Positions 5,171-6,244 of a stretch of 6,244 bases of DNA are shown one piece after another. Within the stretch, counting starts at the first letter, position 1. Every line of letters starts with the position of its first letter. This DNA comes from Pseudomonadota bacterium (GTDB lineage: Bacteria > Pseudomonadota > Alphaproteobacteria > Caulobacterales > Caulobacteraceae), in NCBI GenBank assembly GCA_023445955.1, contig JAEXJH010000471.1:1-6244 (forward strand). The letters are read 5' to 3'. The translations under genes and the position numbers were made by a program. The notes below the pieces were generated by a model, which had not been told where the DNA came from, made no database searches, and was given only the letters and a program-made list of their open reading frames with translations.

Positions 5171-6244
5171 GCTCAGCTCGCAAGCCATCAAGGACGAGAT
5201 CCGCGCCGAGGCCCTGAGCCTGGGCTTCTCGACCTGCGGCTTCGCCGACGCGGCGGCCGCCTGGCCCAATGGCGAATGGCTGAAGGCCTTCGTCGAGGCC
5301 GAGCGCCATGGCGACATGGGCTGGATGGAAGAGACGCTGGAGCGGCGCTCGCATCCCACGGCCATGTGGACCGAGGCGAAGTCGGCGGTTGTGCTGGGCG
5401 TCAACTACGGTCCCGACATCGATCCGCTGGAGCAGTTGGCGCGGGGCGACCACGCGGCGATCTCGGTCTACGCCCAAGGCGACGACTATCACGACGTCAT
5501 CAAGAAGCGCCTGAAGCTGCTGGCCGGCTGGATGCACCGCCGGTTCGGCGAGGACGTGAAGGTGTTCGTCGACACCGCGCCGCTGATGGAAAAGCCGCTG
5601 GCCCAACGCGCCGGGCTGGGCTGGCAGGGCAAACATACCAACCTGGTCTCGCGCCAGTTCGGCTCGTGGCTGTTCCTGGGCAGCGTGCTGACGACGCTGG
5701 ACCTGCCGCCCGACGCGGCCGAGGTCGATCATTGCGGCCGGTGCAGCGCCTGCCTCGACATCTGCCCGACCCAGGCCTTCCCGGCCCCGCGCCAACTGGA
5801 TGCGCGGCGGTGCATCTCGTACCTGACGATCGAGCTTTCGGGCCCGATCCCGGCCGAGTTCCGGCCCGCCTTGGGCAACCGGATCTATGGCTGCGACGAC
5901 TGCCTGGCGGTGTGTCCGTGGAATAAGTTCGCGTCGCTCTCGAGCGAAGCCAAGCTGCAGGCGCGCCAGGAGCTGCGCCAGCCGACCCTGGCCGAATTGG
6001 CGGTGCTGGATGACGCGGAGTTCAGGGCGCTGTTCTCGAAGAACCCGATCAAGCGGATCGGCCGCGACCGCTTCGTGAGGAACGTGCTCTACGCGATCGG
6101 CAACAGCGGCGATGCGAGCCTGATGGCGGTGGTCGAGCCGCTGCTGGCTGATCCGGCGCCGGTGGTGCGCGGCGCGGCCGTATGGGCGGCGCGGCGACTG
6201 GCCGGGGAGGGCGCCTCGGCGCTGATGCGCGCCGAGGACGATCC
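5151..6244 (+). CDS. queG: QueG, epoxyqueuosine reductase (C-terminus cut by right edge)
   Basis: The frame is open for 364 codons to the window edge; E. coli QueG has 379 residues, so only a short tail is missing. This cobalamin- and iron-sulfur-dependent enzyme reduces epoxyqueuosine to queuosine at the wobble position of GUN-anticodon tRNAs. Visible signatures are [20 protein letters not shown] (141-160, Asp141 equivalent to the proposed catalytic Asp), GSWLFLG (171-177), the ferredoxin-like [12 protein letters not shown] (195-206) and [13 protein letters not shown] (248-260). Cys221 in RRCISYL completes the eight cysteines for two 4Fe-4S clusters. A HEAT-like tRNA-contacting segment covers about 305-350. 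The ATG lies inside fzlA in another frame, giving a 20-bp overlap. The next in-frame ATG is at residue 56, too late for the family, so this start is favoured although no clear Shine-Dalgarno precedes it. It is likely co-transcribed with fzlA. Confidence 0.95.
   Translation, partial: MTTSTSELSSQAIKDEIRAEALSLGFSTCGFADAAAAWPNGEWLKAFVEAERHGDMGWMEETLERRSHPTAMWTEAKSAVVLGVNYGPDIDPLEQLARGDHAAISVYAQGDDYHDVIKKRLKLLAGWMHRRFGEDVKVFVDTAPLMEKPLAQRAGLGWQGKHTNLVSRQFGSWLFLGSVLTTLDLPPDAAEVDHCGRCSACLDICPTQAFPAPRQLDARRCISYLTIELSGPIPAEFRPALGNRIYGCDDCLAVCPWNKFASLSSEAKLQARQELRQPTLAELAVLDDAEFRALFSKNPIKRIGRDRFVRNVLYAIGNSGDASLMAVVEPLLADPAPVVRGAAVWAARRLAGEGASALMRAEDD

Noticed and set aside
5276..5926. Plus-strand frame of 216 codons inside queG
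   Set aside because: It overlaps the conserved QueG core and has an Arg-rich composition with no motif.
1..6244. Mobile element, prophage, defence island, CRISPR or RNA gene
   Set aside because: No transposase, integrase, terminal repeats, spacer-repeat pattern, tRNA or rRNA sequence, and no composition shift apart from the short AT-rich intergenic islands.

Overview
The window is high-GC alphaproteobacterial DNA that looks like Caulobacter or a close relative in Caulobacterales. The GC-rich third-position codon bias, an FzlA-like division protein, a perfect TTAACCAT motif of the type described for the cell-cycle regulator CtrA, and TTGACG-type -35 sequences all fit. No RNA gene, mobile element, CRISPR array or phage feature is visible. 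Coding density is high, and no stretch over 300 bases lacks a gene.

Layout: (1) At the left edge, minus strand, is the N-terminal part of a citrate synthase-like protein fused to a helix-turn-helix domain; it runs off the window. (2) A 76-bp, AT-rich divergent intergenic region carries helically phased TTGA/TCAA repeats and an apparently leaderless minus-strand promoter. (3) A complete short-form citrate/2-methylcitrate synthase-like gene is on the plus strand; its catalytic-Asp position reads Glu. (4) A 105-aa probable exported protein of unknown function is preceded by TTAACCAT and two small hairpins. (5) A fieF-type cation diffusion facilitator follows after 20 bp, and (6) hldE, the bifunctional LPS heptose kinase/adenylyltransferase, after another 31 bp. 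(7) A 113-bp non-coding gap holds an imperfect stem, a perfect 6-bp hairpin and an 8-codon mini-ORF. (8) fzlA, a GST-fold FtsZ-binding division protein, overlaps by 20 bp (9) queG, epoxyqueuosine reductase, which is cut by the right edge.

Functionally this is a chromosomal housekeeping region: carbon metabolism or its regulation, metal efflux, LPS core heptose supply, cell constriction and tRNA modification. Most genes are conserved families. The most interesting part is the divergent citrate synthase-like pair. One partner carries a DNA-binding domain, the other has an altered catalytic residue, and a compact operator-like array lies between them, which together suggest a metabolite-sensing regulatory module. 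Caulobacter crescentus is recalled to have two extra citrate synthase paralogues (citB, citC) beside citA, whose product has a reported non-enzymatic role in cell-cycle control. Whether this pair corresponds to citB/citC cannot be settled here.
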